A program made the position numbers and the translations under genes. A stretch of 64,000 nt of DNA, taken from Halomonas sp. A11-A (GTDB taxonomy: Bacteria; Pseudomonadota; Gammaproteobacteria; Pseudomonadales; Halomonadaceae). This document shows, in pieces, positions 1-11,069 of this stretch. The stretch lies in contig NZ_QGTM01000003.1 of assembly GCF_003182195.1 (NCBI RefSeq), forward strand, positions 62,001-126,000. Reading direction: 5' to 3'. The notes under the pieces are model-generated. The model was not told the origin of the DNA and searched no databases. It was given only the letters and a program-made list of their open reading frames with translations. How positions within the stretch are numbered: position 1 is the first letter of the stretch; every line of letters starts with the position of its first letter.

Positions 1-1457
1 GCGGCCCCCTGGCTATCGCCGGCGTCATGGGTGGCGAGCACTCCGGCGTGAATGCCGAGACCCGCGACATCTTCCTGGAGTCGGCCTTCTTCGCGCCCCT
101 AGCGGTGGCCGGCCAGGCGCGCAACTACGGCCTGCATACCGATGCCTCCCACCGCTTCGAGCGCGGGGTGGACCCGCTCCTGGCCCGGGAGGCCGCCGAA
201 CGCGCCACGGCGCTGCTGCTCGAGATCACCGGCGGCGAGCCGGGGCCGCTGGTGGAGGTGGCAAGCGGTGAGCACCTGCCCGGCGAGCGCCAGGTGCGCC
301 TGCGCGCCGCGCGGCTCGAGCAGGCGCTGAGCAAGGCGCTGCCCGCCGATGAGGTCACCGACATCCTGGAGCGTCTTGGGATGGCGGTGAAGGCCGATGC
401 GCTTGGCTGGAGCGCCGCGGTGCCGAGCTGGCGCTTCGATATCGCCATCGAGGAGGACCTGATCGAGGAGGTGGCCCGGATCCACGGCTACAACCGCCTG
501 CCGGTACGCCGTCCGGCGGCACGCCTGGCCCTGCGTCCCGACCACGAGTCGCGCACACCGCTCGCCCGCCTGCGTCGCCAGATGGTGGCCCGCGGCTACC
601 AGGAGGCGGTGACCTACAGCTTCGTCGCCCCTGACCTGCAGAAGGCGCTGCTGCCCGAGGCCGTCTCGCCGGTACTGGCCAACCCCATCTCCGCGGACCT
701 GTCGGTGATGCGGGCGAGCCTCTTCCCGGGCCTGGTGCGTGCGCTTCAGCACAACCTCAATCGCCAGCAGACTCGGGTGCGCCTGTTCGAGACCGGCCTG
801 ATCTTCCGCGGTGAGCTCGACGAGCTGCAGCAGCTGCCCATGCTGGGCGCACTGGTGTGTGGTTCCCGGGATCCCGAGGGCTGGGCCGCCGCGCGCGACG
901 GTGTCGACTTCTTCGACCTCAAGGGCGACCTGGAGAGCCTCCTGGCCATGGGCGGCGAGCCCGAGGCCTGGCGCTTCGAGCCCGCGACGCATTCGGCACT
1001 GCATCCTGGTCAGTGCGCCCGGATCCTCCACCGCGGTGAGGAGGCCGGCTGGATCGGCACCTTGCACCCCGCGGTGCGCGCCCAGCTGGGGCTGAAGGTG
1101 GACGCCGTGCTGTTCGAGGTGCGCCTCGATGCCCTGACCCATGGCCGGGTGCCGGCCTTCACGCCGCTGTCGCGCTTCCCGGAAGTGCGCCGTGACCTGG
1201 CCTTCCTGGTGGACGAGGATCTGCCCGTCCAGGCGCTGCTCGATACCATCCAAGGCCAGGCCGGCGAATGGCTCACCGAGAGCCGCCTGTTCGATGTCTA
1301 TCGGGGCAAGGGGGTCGCGGAAGGACGCAAGAGCGTGGCGCTGGGCTTGACCTGGCAGCATCCTTCGCGCACGCTGAATGACGAAGAAATCAATCAGTTG
1401 GTCGATGCCATCGTCACCGAGTCACGTCAGCACCTGGGCGCGGAGCTTCGCGGTTAA
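1..1457 (+). CDS. pheT: Phenylalanine--tRNA ligase beta subunit, C-terminal part (5' end outside window)
   Basis: Charges tRNA-Phe as the beta half of the cytoplasmic alpha2beta2 PheRS. The reading frame is open from base 3 and about 484 residues remain of a protein usually near 795, so the start lies upstream of the window. Visible parts, in order, are the end of the B3/B4 editing domain (RNYGLHTDASHRFERG), a B5 domain, the catalytic-like core, and a C-terminal FDX-ACB anticodon-binding domain beginning around PLSRFPEVRRDLAFLVDE. The TAA stop is at 1455-1457. ihfA follows 90 bases later on the same strand, the usual pheST-ihfA order, so co-transcription is likely. Confidence 0.97.
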   Translation, partial: GPLAIAGVMGGEHSGVNAETRDIFLESAFFAPLAVAGQARNYGLHTDASHRFERGVDPLLAREAAERATALLLEITGGEPGPLVEVASGEHLPGERQVRLRAARLEQALSKALPADEVTDILERLGMAVKADALGWSAAVPSWRFDIAIEEDLIEEVARIHGYNRLPVRRPAARLALRPDHESRTPLARLRRQMVARGYQEAVTYSFVAPDLQKALLPEAVSPVLANPISADLSVMRASLFPGLVRALQHNLNRQQTRVRLFETGLIFRGELDELQQLPMLGALVCGSRDPEGWAAARDGVDFFDLKGDLESLLAMGGEPEAWRFEPATHSALHPGQCARILHRGEEAGWIGTLHPAVRAQLGLKVDAVLFEVRLDALTHGRVPAFTPLSRFPEVRRDLAFLVDEDLPVQALLDTIQGQAGEWLTESRLFDVYRGKGVAEGRKSVALGLTWQHPSRTLNDEEINQLVDAIVTESRQHLGAELRG

Positions 1458-1547
1458 GCGTTGCGGAGAGGCGCGGCGAAGGAGCCGGCGAGGCGGAGCG
1501 GGGAGTCGGTACCGGCCGTGAGGCGGACCCCATACGAGGGAGTGAAC

Positions 1548-1847
1548 ATGGGTGCACTGACCAAGGCCGAGCTGGCCGAGCATCTGCATGCCGAGCTGGG
1601 CCTCTCCAAGCGCGAGGCCAAGTCCATGGTGGAAGCCTTCTTCGAGGAGATCCGGGCCTGCCTGCGCGAGAATGAACAGGTCAAGCTGTCCGGTTTCGGC
1701 AACTTCGACCTGCGCGACAAGCGCGAACGGCCGGGCCGCAACCCCAAGACCGGCGAGGAGATCCCGATCTCCGCCCGGCGCGTGGTGACTTTTCGACCCG
1801 GCCAGAAGCTCAAGAGCCAGGTGGAGGGCTACCGCGGCGACGCCTGA
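1548..1847 (+). CDS. ihfA: Integration host factor subunit alpha
   Basis: DNA-bending nucleoid protein that acts as a heterodimer with IhfB. The 99-residue product has the family length. It shows the HU/IHF fold with the beta-arm [13 protein letters not shown] (residues 63-75), whose Pro66 is the DNA-intercalating proline. The frame is open further upstream, but ATG 1548 is chosen because GAGGGAG lies just before it and the protein then begins like known IhfA ([13 protein letters not shown]). It follows pheT and is closed by a strong hairpin at 1868-1899. Confidence 0.96.
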   Translation: MGALTKAELAEHLHAELGLSKREAKSMVEAFFEEIRACLRENEQVKLSGFGNFDLRDKRERPGRNPKTGEEIPISARRVVTFRPGQKLKSQVEGYRGDA

Positions 1848-1867
1848 TCTTCGCCGTGCCACCCTGC

Positions 1868-1899
1868 GTAGAACGCCACCCTTCGGGGTGGCGTTCTAC
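1868..1899. terminator. Bidirectional terminator hairpin between ihfA and the DUF2788 gene
   Basis: A perfect 14-bp stem (arms 1868-1881 and 1886-1899) closes a TTCG tetraloop. It lies between the convergent ends of ihfA (+) and the DUF2788 gene (-). There is no long U tract on either side. Confidence 0.8.
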
Positions 1900-1904
1900 G
1901 TTCC

Positions 1905-2114
1905 TTATACGCCGCCGCCGTTCTCCAGTGCCCAGGTGATCACCACCTTGAACACATAGCCCAGGATGCCGGCGCCCAGCACGACGAAGAGCATGAGGGT
2001 GCCGAAGCGTCCGGCGTTGGACTTCTTCGCCAGGTCCCAGATGATGAAGCCCATGAACAGGATCAGGCCGCCGATCATGATCGGGGTGATCCAGGTCTCG
2101 AAGGTCTGCTGCAT
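1905..2114 (-). CDS. DUF2788 family small membrane protein
   Basis: A 69-residue protein with two hydrophobic segments (about residues 9-27 and 39-61) separated by a short basic loop (LAKKSNAGRFG). Size and pattern match the DUF2788 proteins of Pseudomonas and relatives, whose function is unknown. It is a single-gene unit on the minus strand, convergent with ihfA. An AGGCG-like ribosome site precedes ATG 2114, and a TATAAT box (2147-2152) sits inside an inverted repeat just upstream. Confidence 0.75.
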   Translation of the reverse strand: MQQTFETWITPIMIGGLILFMGFIIWDLAKKSNAGRFGTLMLFVVLGAGILGYVFKVVITWALENGGGV

Positions 2115-2138
2115 GTCGCCTCCGTGCAGGGGATGAAA

Positions 2139-2159
2139 GACCCAGCATTATACTGGGTC
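2139..2159 (-). promoter_or_regulatory. Candidate promoter/operator of the DUF2788 gene
   Basis: On the minus strand a perfect TATAAT (2152-2147) sits in the spacer of an inverted repeat GACCCAG-N7-CTGGGTC (arms 2139-2145 and 2153-2159). The start codon is about 33 bases downstream of the -10 box. The corresponding -35 (CTGCGC) is weak, so activation or a bound regulator is plausible but inferred. Confidence 0.5.
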
Positions 2160-2268
2160 ATCCCGCCCGGCGCAGGGCCCGGGGTGCGGCGAAACGCCTC
2201 GCCGGGGGATGGGCCGCGCCAATGAGTCGTGTTAATATCCGAGTGGAATTCTCAGGTAAATCCAAGAC

Positions 2269-2733
2269 ATGCCCATGCTCAAGATCTTCGTCGGTACCAT
2301 GTATGGCGGCGCCCTGGACGTCGCCGAGCAGGTCAAGCCGCTGTTCGAGGAGGCCGGCTTCGAGGTGGCCATCCTCGAGAATCCCGTCCTCGAGGACCTC
2401 ACCGGGTCGGATATCGACCTGGCGCTGTTCTGCGTCTCCACCACCGGCAGCGGCGACTACCCGGGCAACTTCGTGCCCTTCGCCCGGGCCATCGCCGAGC
2501 AGAGCCCCGGGCTCTCCTCGCTGCGCTACGGGCTGATCGCCCTGGGCGACAGCTCCTACGGCGAGACCTTCTGCGGTGCCGGGCGTCAGCTCGACGAGCT
2601 GTTGCAGGGGCAGGGCGCCCAGCGTCTCGGCGAGCGGCTGGAGGTCGATGCCATGGAGACCTTCATGGCCGATGACGCCGCCTTGCCCTGGGCCGAGGAG
2701 TGGATCGAGTCCCAAGCGCTCAAGGTGGCCTGA
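2269..2733 (+). CDS. Flavodoxin-domain protein (MioC-like)
   Basis: Single-domain FMN-binding flavodoxin of 154 residues, probably a cytoplasmic one-electron carrier. The phosphate-binding loop appears as VGTMYGGALDVAEQV near the N-terminus. Two further FMN-contact stretches follow: STTGSGDYPGNF (about residues 58-69) and LGDSSYGETFCGAG (about 92-105). The last resembles the third FMN loop of short flavodoxins such as MioC. ATG 2269 is used; ATG 2275 (third residue) is an alternative, and no strong ribosome site decides. The next gene starts 1 base after its stop, so they are translationally close. Confidence 0.85.
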   Translation: MPMLKIFVGTMYGGALDVAEQVKPLFEEAGFEVAILENPVLEDLTGSDIDLALFCVSTTGSGDYPGNFVPFARAIAEQSPGLSSLRYGLIALGDSSYGETFCGAGRQLDELLQGQGAQRLGERLEVDAMETFMADDAALPWAEEWIESQALKVA

Positions 2734-2734
2734 G

Positions 2735-3100
2735 ATGGGCGCCCAGCCGACCCCCGAACGGCTCAGCCTGATGCTGGGCCTTGCGCTGCTGATGCTGTCG
2801 ACCATCCCCCGCTACCTGGTGGGCGGCCACGACAACCGCTTCAACCTGATCCTGATCGCCCTGCTGGTGGTGGCCGGCGTGGCGGTGGCCCACTGGCGGA
2901 TGCTCGAGGCCGAGGCACGCCGGCGCCTGCCGCCCCTGATGGGGCGGCTGGCCGTGTGCATGGTGGTAGGCCTGGCGGGGATGGGGCTCTACCACGCCCT
3001 GTTCACCGACTTCATCGGCTGGGAGCTGCTGATTGCCCACGGCGCCACCCTGGGGCTGCTGCTGCACGCCCTCGGGCTGTGGATCAAGGCGCCTCGCTAG
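2735..3100 (+). CDS. Small integral membrane protein, unknown
   Basis: A 121-residue protein starting at ATG 2735, one base after the flavodoxin stop, so probably co-translated with it. Three to four hydrophobic segments are visible (about residues 11-24, 37-53, 69-87 and 93-116), separated by a basic stretch MLEAEARRRLPP. I recognise no family motif. The pairing with a flavodoxin could suggest a membrane redox role, but that is only inference from position. A hairpin at 3144-3185 follows. Confidence 0.7.
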   Translation: MGAQPTPERLSLMLGLALLMLSTIPRYLVGGHDNRFNLILIALLVVAGVAVAHWRMLEAEARRRLPPLMGRLAVCMVVGLAGMGLYHALFTDFIGWELLIAHGATLGLLLHALGLWIKAPR

Positions 3101-3143
3101 GCCTGCCACAGGCAAAGAGCCAACAAGCCTCAAGCATATGCGA

Positions 3144-3185
3144 CAAGGAGCAAGCGTCAGGGACCTCCCCTGGGCTTGCTCCTTG
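3144..3185. terminator. Hairpin between the convergent small membrane protein gene and ppnN
   Basis: A perfect 12-bp outer stem (arms 3144-3155 and 3174-3185) encloses an inner 5-bp stem (CAGGG/CCCTG). It lies between convergent genes and lacks a clear U run. A bidirectional terminator is the likely role. Confidence 0.6.
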
Positions 3186-3219
3186 CGTTGGTGAGCCTTG
3201 ATCTCCTGAGGCGTGCGGC

Positions 3220-4581
3220 TCAGCCCAGGGTGTAGCAGGGCTCGTAGTCGCCGGAGAGCTTCATGCGGCCTTGGGCGACGAAGGAGTCGAGGAGCCGGTC
3301 GAGGCGCGCCATCAGCTCCTCCTCGGCGTGCAGGCGGAAGGGGCCGTGGGCCTGAATGGCGCGGATGCCCTGTTCCTTGACGTTGCCGGCGACGATCCCC
3401 GAGAAGGCGCGGCGCAGGTTGGCGGCCAGCTCATGAACCGGCTGGTTGCGGTGCAGGGCCAGCCCGGCCATGGCCTCGTGGGTGGGCGCGAAGGGCTCCT
3501 GGAAGGGGCGGTCGATGGTCAGGCGCCAGTTGTAGTAGAAGGCGTCCTGGCGCGCCCGGCGGTACTCGGCCACCGCATCGATGCCCTTGCGCATGGCGCG
3601 GGCCACCTCGGTGGGGTCGTCGATGATGATGCGATAGCGCTGACGCACCGTTTCCCCGAGGGTGTAGACCAGGAACTCGTCGATGCGCGCGAAGTACTCG
3701 GCGCTGTTGGCCGGCCCGCTGAAGATCACCGGCAGTTCCATGTCGGCATTGTCCGGATGGAGCAGGATGCCGAGCAGGTAGAGGATCTCCTCGGCGGTGC
3801 CCACCCCGCCCGGGAAGACGATGATGCCGTGGCCCAGGCGCACGAAGGCCTCCAGGCGTTTCTCGATGTCGGGCATCACCACCAGTTCGTTGACGATGGG
3901 GTTGGGCGCCTCGGCGGCGATGATGCCGGGCTCCGAGACCCCGAGGTAGCGGCCCTCGCGACGGCGCTGCTTGGCATGGGCCACGTTGGCGCCCTTCATG
4001 GGGCCCTTCATGGCGCCCGGGCCGCAGCCGGTGCAGATGTCCATCTCGCGCAGGCCCAGGTGGTAGCCGACGTCCTTGCTGTACTCGTACTCCTCGCGGG
4101 AGATGGAGTGGCCGCCCCAGCAAACCACCAGGCTGGGATCGCGGCCGGGCTTGAGGGTGCCGGCCTTGCGCAGGATATGGAACACGGCGTTGGTGGTGCC
4201 CTCGCCGGTGCTCAGGTCGAAGCGCTGGTGGCCCTGGATCTCGTTGTAGACGTAGACGATGTCGCGCAGCACCGAGGAGAGGTGCTCGCGGATGCCGCGG
4301 ATCATCTTGCCATCCACGAAGGCCTCGGCCGGGGCGTTGGTGAGCTTGAGGCGGATGCCGCGATCCTGCGGGATCACCTCGATATCGAAGTCCCGGTAGG
4401 CCTCCATCAGGGCGACGCCGTCGTCGATGGGCGAGCCGCAGTTGAGCACTGCCAGGGAGCAGCGGCGCAGGATGTCGTGCAGGCCGGCCTTGGAGGTGTC
4501 GTGAAGGCGACTCACCTCGTGCTGGGAGAGGATCTCGAGGCTGCCTTCAGGAGAGATGATGCTGGAGATGGTATCGGGCAT
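3220..4581 (-). CDS. ppnN: Nucleotide 5'-monophosphate nucleosidase PpnN (LOG family)
   Basis: Cleaves purine and pyrimidine nucleoside monophosphates to base plus ribose 5-phosphate; in E. coli the enzyme is stimulated by (p)ppGpp. The 453-residue length matches E. coli PpnN/YgdH (454). The central lysine-decarboxylase-like (LOG) fold carries the motif PGGVGTAEEILYLLG and an upstream GCGPGAMKGPMKGA glycine-rich stretch, flanked by the N- and C-terminal extensions typical of PpnN. ATG 4581 is 98 bases from a divergent LysR gene; the stop faces a convergent unit across the 3144-3185 hairpin. Probably monocistronic. Confidence 0.95.
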   Translation of the reverse strand: MPDTISSIISPEGSLEILSQHEVSRLHDTSKAGLHDILRRCSLAVLNCGSPIDDGVALMEAYRDFDIEVIPQDRGIRLKLTNAPAEAFVDGKMIRGIREHLSSVLRDIVYVYNEIQGHQRFDLSTGEGTTNAVFHILRKAGTLKPGRDPSLVVCWGGHSISREEYEYSKDVGYHLGLREMDICTGCGPGAMKGPMKGANVAHAKQRRREGRYLGVSEPGIIAAEAPNPIVNELVVMPDIEKRLEAFVRLGHGIIVFPGGVGTAEEILYLLGILLHPDNADMELPVIFSGPANSAEYFARIDEFLVYTLGETVRQRYRIIIDDPTEVARAMRKGIDAVAEYRRARQDAFYYNWRLTIDRPFQEPFAPTHEAMAGLALHRNQPVHELAANLRRAFSGIVAGNVKEQGIRAIQAHGPFRLHAEEELMARLDRLLDSFVAQGRMKLSGDYEPCYTLG

Positions 4582-4679
4582 AGAGGCGTCCTTGTCGCGG
4601 GTGTCGTCTGTGCCGATGCTATCACGGCACGCTTGCGCCCGGTGCTACAATGGCCTGCCCACCCCTCATCTGGCCCGCC

Positions 4680-5594
4680 ATGTTCAACGCGCTCTACTTT
4701 CGCACCTTCATCACCCTGGTCGAGACCGGCAGCTTCACCCAGACGGCGCGCCGCCTGGAGATGACCCAGCCCGGCGTCAGCCAGCACGTGCGCAAGCTCG
4801 AGCAGTACCTGGAGAAGCCGCTGCTGGAGCGTCACGGCCGGCGCTTTACCCTCACCGAGGCGGGGCGGCGGGCCTATGACTATGCGCTGAAGCTGTTTGC
4901 CGACCACGAGCAGTTTCGCCACTCCCTGGATGCCGACTCCCTCTTCTCGGGGGAGTGCCGGCTCGCCTCGCCAGGCAGCGTGGGGCTGATGCTCTACCCC
5001 TTCCTGCTCGGGCAGCAGCAGATGCACCCCGGCCTCTCGGTCAGCTACAGCTTTGCCTTCAACCACGAGATCGTCCAGGACGTGCTGGCCGGCCGCTACG
5101 ACCTGGGCATCGTCACCGACACCCTGCGCCAGCCTGACCTTAAGGTGGAACCCTGGCACCGCGAGCCCCTGTGCTTGGTGGTGCCGGCGGATTTCGCCGG
5201 CAGCGGGCTCGCCGAGCTGATGGGCATCGGCTTCGTCAACTACTACGATGGCCTCAACCACGCCAGTGCGCTGCTGCGCAGCAACTTCCCCCGCGAGTTT
5301 CGCTCCATGAGCCACTTCCGGCGCCAGGGCTTCACCAACGAGGTGGGCATGGTGCTGGATGCGGTGGCCCGGGGGCTAGGTTTTACCGTGGTCTCGCGGC
5401 TGGTGCTGGAGACCTCGCCCTGGCAGCGCCAGGTCAAGGAGCTGGACCTGCCGGTGGCGGTCCACGAGACCCTGCATCTGGTCACCCGCGCCGGCAGCGA
5501 GATGCCGCGCCGCTACGTGCGCCTGCTCGAGGATTTCCGGGAGCAGCGTCGCCAGGCGCTCTCCGGCTTCGGGGAGCTCCCGGCAGGGCCTTGA
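4680..5594 (+). CDS. LysR-family transcriptional regulator
   Basis: A 304-residue LTTR with an N-terminal winged helix-turn-helix (FITLVETGSFTQTARRLEMT, then QPGVSQHVRKLEQ) and a C-terminal periplasmic-binding-protein-like effector domain. An upstream in-frame ATG (4650) would add ten residues, but ATG 4680 starts right before the HTH as in most family members. A TACAAT sequence at 4646-4651 could be its -10, which would place the upstream ATG in the promoter. It is divergent from ppnN and ends at a hairpin shared with gcvP. The target gene and effector cannot be read from sequence. Confidence 0.9.
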   Translation: MFNALYFRTFITLVETGSFTQTARRLEMTQPGVSQHVRKLEQYLEKPLLERHGRRFTLTEAGRRAYDYALKLFADHEQFRHSLDADSLFSGECRLASPGSVGLMLYPFLLGQQQMHPGLSVSYSFAFNHEIVQDVLAGRYDLGIVTDTLRQPDLKVEPWHREPLCLVVPADFAGSGLAELMGIGFVNYYDGLNHASALLRSNFPREFRSMSHFRRQGFTNEVGMVLDAVARGLGFTVVSRLVLETSPWQRQVKELDLPVAVHETLHLVTRAGSEMPRRYVRLLEDFREQRRQALSGFGELPAGP

Positions 5595-5650
5595 TGATGT
5601 GAAAGCGAGAAGCACCGAGGGCAGGCCGGCCTGACCGGCGCCGTCAAACG

Positions 5651-5678
5651 CAAGGCCCCGCCGGATGGCGGGGCCTTG
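5651..5678. terminator. Bidirectional terminator between LysR and gcvP
   Basis: A perfect 12-bp stem, CAAGGCCCCGCC with its complement, closes a GGAT loop. It lies between convergent stops; on the minus strand it is followed by CGTTTGAC. Confidence 0.8.
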
Positions 5679-5699
5679 GTCGTCATGGGCGAGAGCGGA

Positions 5700-8594
<2,895 letters not shown>

Positions 8595-8653
8595 GGGGGC
8601 ACCGTAGCGTGGGTCAGGGGCGTCGAGGGGACGACGCAGGCGTTGAAATCAAG

Positions 8654-8676
8654 GCCCCGGCCAGGGCGGCCGGGGC
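8654..8676 (-). terminator. Intercistronic hairpin between gcvH and gcvP
   Basis: A 9-bp perfect stem (arms 8654-8662 and 8668-8676) lies in the 104-base gap. On the minus strand it is followed by CTTGATTTC. It could be an attenuator setting a high GcvH:GcvP ratio, which suits the stoichiometry of the complex; this role is inference. Confidence 0.45.
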
Positions 8677-8698
8677 AGCAGGGAGCGTCGCGGCGGCC

Positions 8699-9091
8699 TC
8701 AGTCGTCGGACTGGGCGACGGCGGCGTAGCCGTCAGCATCCAGCAGGTCGTCGAGCTGGGCGCTGTCGTCCAGGCGAACCTTCATGATCCAGCCGTCCGC
8801 ATAGGGGGCCTCGTTGACGGTCTCGGGGGCGTCCTCGAGCGCTTCGTTGACGGCGATGACCTCGCCGGCCACCGGGGCGTAGAGGTCGGAGGCGGCCTTG
8901 ACCGACTCGATCACGCCGAACTCCTCCTTCACGGCGAGGGTGCGGCCGACCTCGGGCAGCTCCACGAACACCACGTCGCCGAGCGCCTGCTGGGCGTGGT
9001 CGCTGATGCCGATGGTCACGGTGCCGTCACCGTTGTCCAGCACCCATTCGTGGCTGTCGGCGTAGCGGAGGTTGGCAGGAATTGAGCTCAT
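8699..9091 (-). CDS. gcvH: Glycine cleavage system H protein
   Basis: Lipoyl carrier protein of the glycine cleavage complex, 130 residues. Lys65 in [11 protein letters not shown] is the lipoylation site, within the usual hammerhead fold ([22 protein letters not shown] upstream). ATG 9091 is the only sensible start. It is the first gene of a gcvH-gcvP unit transcribed leftward. Upstream, TTGCAC and TATAGG (19-base spacing) could form a weak promoter on the minus strand. Confidence 0.97.
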   Translation of the reverse strand: MSSIPANLRYADSHEWVLDNGDGTVTIGISDHAQQALGDVVFVELPEVGRTLAVKEEFGVIESVKAASDLYAPVAGEVIAVNEALEDAPETVNEAPYADGWIMKVRLDDSAQLDDLLDADGYAAVAQSDD

Positions 9092-9588
9092 GAGAATTTC
9101 CTATACGAAAAAGGTTTTCTGGATGTGCAAATGCTAACGCCATCGACGGCGTTTGGCGAGCCCCCGCGGCGTATCCGGGGCGTACTCCCGCCTCCAAGGG
9201 TGGCCTGGCGGTGGCCTTTCGTCCAGCCGCAGGCCCCGTCACGGGGAGATTTGGCCTCGTCACTGGTGGTCAACGCCGCCTGGGGTCACGGCTCGGCGCC
9301 GGGCAGGCGGCGCGGGGCGACGATGCCGGCGAGACTGACTATCCTGCGGGTAGCGGCATGGCTTCGCGGGCCCTGTTCGTGTTTCTCATCGGAAACATGT
9401 TTTCACCGAATGGGGCAAGAATTGAAGTTGAGTCTTTCGTCAGGCTGGTGAAGAGGCGGCAAGATCCGCTATGTTAGCGCGGTTCGTTTCGTCGATCCTG
9501 CGCATGGCCAACGCCACGGCGGGATGATCGCCTGGCATTGCGGGGCGTGGTCGGCGAATCAAAACAACAATCGCAAAGGGAGATTCAC
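9092..9588. other. 497-base divergent intergenic region between gcvH and the AGCS symporter gene
   Basis: No convincing gene. The short open frames here have no domain or ribosome site. I looked on both strands for the conserved cores of a glycine riboswitch, which often precedes gcv genes or AGCS transporters, and did not recognise them. The right half (9360-9590) is more AT-rich and should hold the symporter promoter. AAAGGGAG at 9575-9582 is the symporter ribosome-binding site. Confidence 0.5.
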
Positions 9589-10992
9589 GTGGAAACCTTG
9601 AACAGTATCTTTGGGGCCATCAACGGCGTGGTGTGGGGGCCGCTGATGCTCATCCTGCTGCTGGGGGTAGGCCTCTACCTCCAGATCGGCCTCAAGCTGA
9701 TGCCGCTGCGCAAGCTCGGCATGGGCTTCAAGCTGATGTGGCAGGGGCGGGATGCCAAGCCGGCGCCCGGCGAAAAGAAGAAGGACGATGACGGCGAGAT
9801 CTCGCCCTTCAACGCCCTGATGACGGCGCTTTCCGCCACCATCGGCACCGGCAACATCGCCGGCGTGGCGACCGCCATCGCCCTGGGCGGCCCCGGTGCG
9901 GTGTTCTGGATGTGGATCACGGCGCTGGTGGGCATGGCCACCAAGTTTGCCGAGGCGGTGCTGGCGGTGCGCTACCGCGAGACCGACAGCACCGGCTACC
10001 ATATCGGTGGTCCGATGTTCTACATCAAGAACGGCCTGGGCAAGAAGTGGCTGTGGCTGGGTGGCGCCTTCGCCTTCTTTGGGGCCGTGGCGGCCTTCGG
10101 CATCGGCAATACCGTGCAGTCCAACTCGGTGGCCGACGCCCTGGATTCCACCTTCGGCATCCCCCATGGGCTCACCGGCGTGGTGATCATGGTGCTGGCC
10201 GGTGCGGTGATCCTGGGTGGCATCAAGCGGATCGCCAAGGTAGCCGGCAAGCTGGTGCCGATCATGGGCATCCTCTATGTGATCGCCGGTATCCTGGTGC
10301 TGATCGTCAACGCTGGCCAGATCGGCGAGGCCTTCCGGCTGATCTTCTACTACGCCTTCAACCCGATCGCGGCGGCCGGCGGCTTCGCCGGGGCGGCGGT
10401 GATGGCGGCCATTCGCTTCGGTGTGGCCCGCGGCATCTTCTCCAACGAGGCGGGCCTGGGCAGTGCGCCCATCGCCCACGCCGCTGCCAGGACCAAGAAC
10501 CCGGTGCGCCAGGGCATGATCGCCATGCTCGGCACCTTCATCGATACCATCATCATCTGCACCATCACCGCCCTGGTGATCCTGACCTCCACGGTGTGGA
10601 TCGAGGGGGAGGCCGGCGCCTCGCTGACCGCGCTCTCGTTCGACGCGGCCCTGCCGGGCTTCGGCAACCAGATCGTGTCGGTGGCGCTGGCGGTCTTCGC
10701 CTTCACCACCATCCTCGGTTGGTCCTTCTACGGCGAGAAGTGCTTCCAGTTCCTGTTCGGTACCCGCTCGATCATGCTCTACCGGGTGCTGTTCGTGCTG
10801 GCGATCCCGCTGGGGGCCATGGCCAACCTGGGCTTCATCTGGTTGATGGCCGACACCTTCAACGCCATGATGGCGATTCCCAACCTGATCGCCCTGGCGC
10901 TGCTGTCGCCGGTGGTGTTCAAGCTGACCCGAGACTACTTCGACGGCAAGGAGGTCCTGCCGGGCGAAGAGCTCGACCACGACAAGGGCTGA
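9589..10992 (+). CDS. Alanine/glycine:sodium symporter (AGCS family)
   Basis: Inner-membrane Na+-coupled importer of alanine or glycine, 467 residues, with ten or more hydrophobic segments. The AGCS signature region SPFNALMTALSATIGTGNI is near residue 80, followed by GGPGAVFWMWITALVGMATKF. A TTG at 9538 would extend the N-terminus by 17 residues, but GTG 9589 is preferred because AAAGGGAG stands 6 bases before it and the protein then begins METLNSIFG. It lies between gcvH (divergent) and gcvT (same strand), which points to glycine as a physiological substrate; this is inference. A strong hairpin separates it from gcvT. Confidence 0.93.
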   Translation: METLNSIFGAINGVVWGPLMLILLLGVGLYLQIGLKLMPLRKLGMGFKLMWQGRDAKPAPGEKKKDDDGEISPFNALMTALSATIGTGNIAGVATAIALGGPGAVFWMWITALVGMATKFAEAVLAVRYRETDSTGYHIGGPMFYIKNGLGKKWLWLGGAFAFFGAVAAFGIGNTVQSNSVADALDSTFGIPHGLTGVVIMVLAGAVILGGIKRIAKVAGKLVPIMGILYVIAGILVLIVNAGQIGEAFRLIFYYAFNPIAAAGGFAGAAVMAAIRFGVARGIFSNEAGLGSAPIAHAAARTKNPVRQGMIAMLGTFIDTIIICTITALVILTSTVWIEGEAGASLTALSFDAALPGFGNQIVSVALAVFAFTTILGWSFYGEKCFQFLFGTRSIMLYRVLFVLAIPLGAMANLGFIWLMADTFNAMMAIPNLIALALLSPVVFKLTRDYFDGKEVLPGEELDHDKG

Positions 10993-11007
10993 GGCCGGCC
11001 CGATGAC

Positions 11008-11035
11008 GACGGGAGGTGCCATGGCACCTCCCGTC
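11008..11035 (+). terminator. Terminator after the AGCS symporter gene
   Basis: A perfect 28-base palindrome, with arms GACGGGAGGTGCCA and its complement, is followed by CTTGTTT. It lies between the symporter stop and gcvT, so it may terminate or attenuate read-through into gcvT. Confidence 0.75.
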
Positions 11036-11069
11036 CTTGTTTGCGAGACTCGAAGACGAGGGAGAGAAG

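Noticed and set aside
3271-4764. 497-codon plus-strand open frame antisense to ppnN
   Set aside because: The opposite frame is a complete PpnN; this one lacks a ribosome site and any motif.
9125-9477. Three small overlapping plus-strand open frames in the gcvH-symporter gap
   Set aside because: No ribosome sites, Arg/Pro-rich composition and no recognisable domain; treated as intergenic.
9092-9588. Possible glycine riboswitch upstream of gcvH or the symporter
   Set aside because: The conserved aptamer core sequences were not recognisable on either strand by eye; a covariance-model search would decide.
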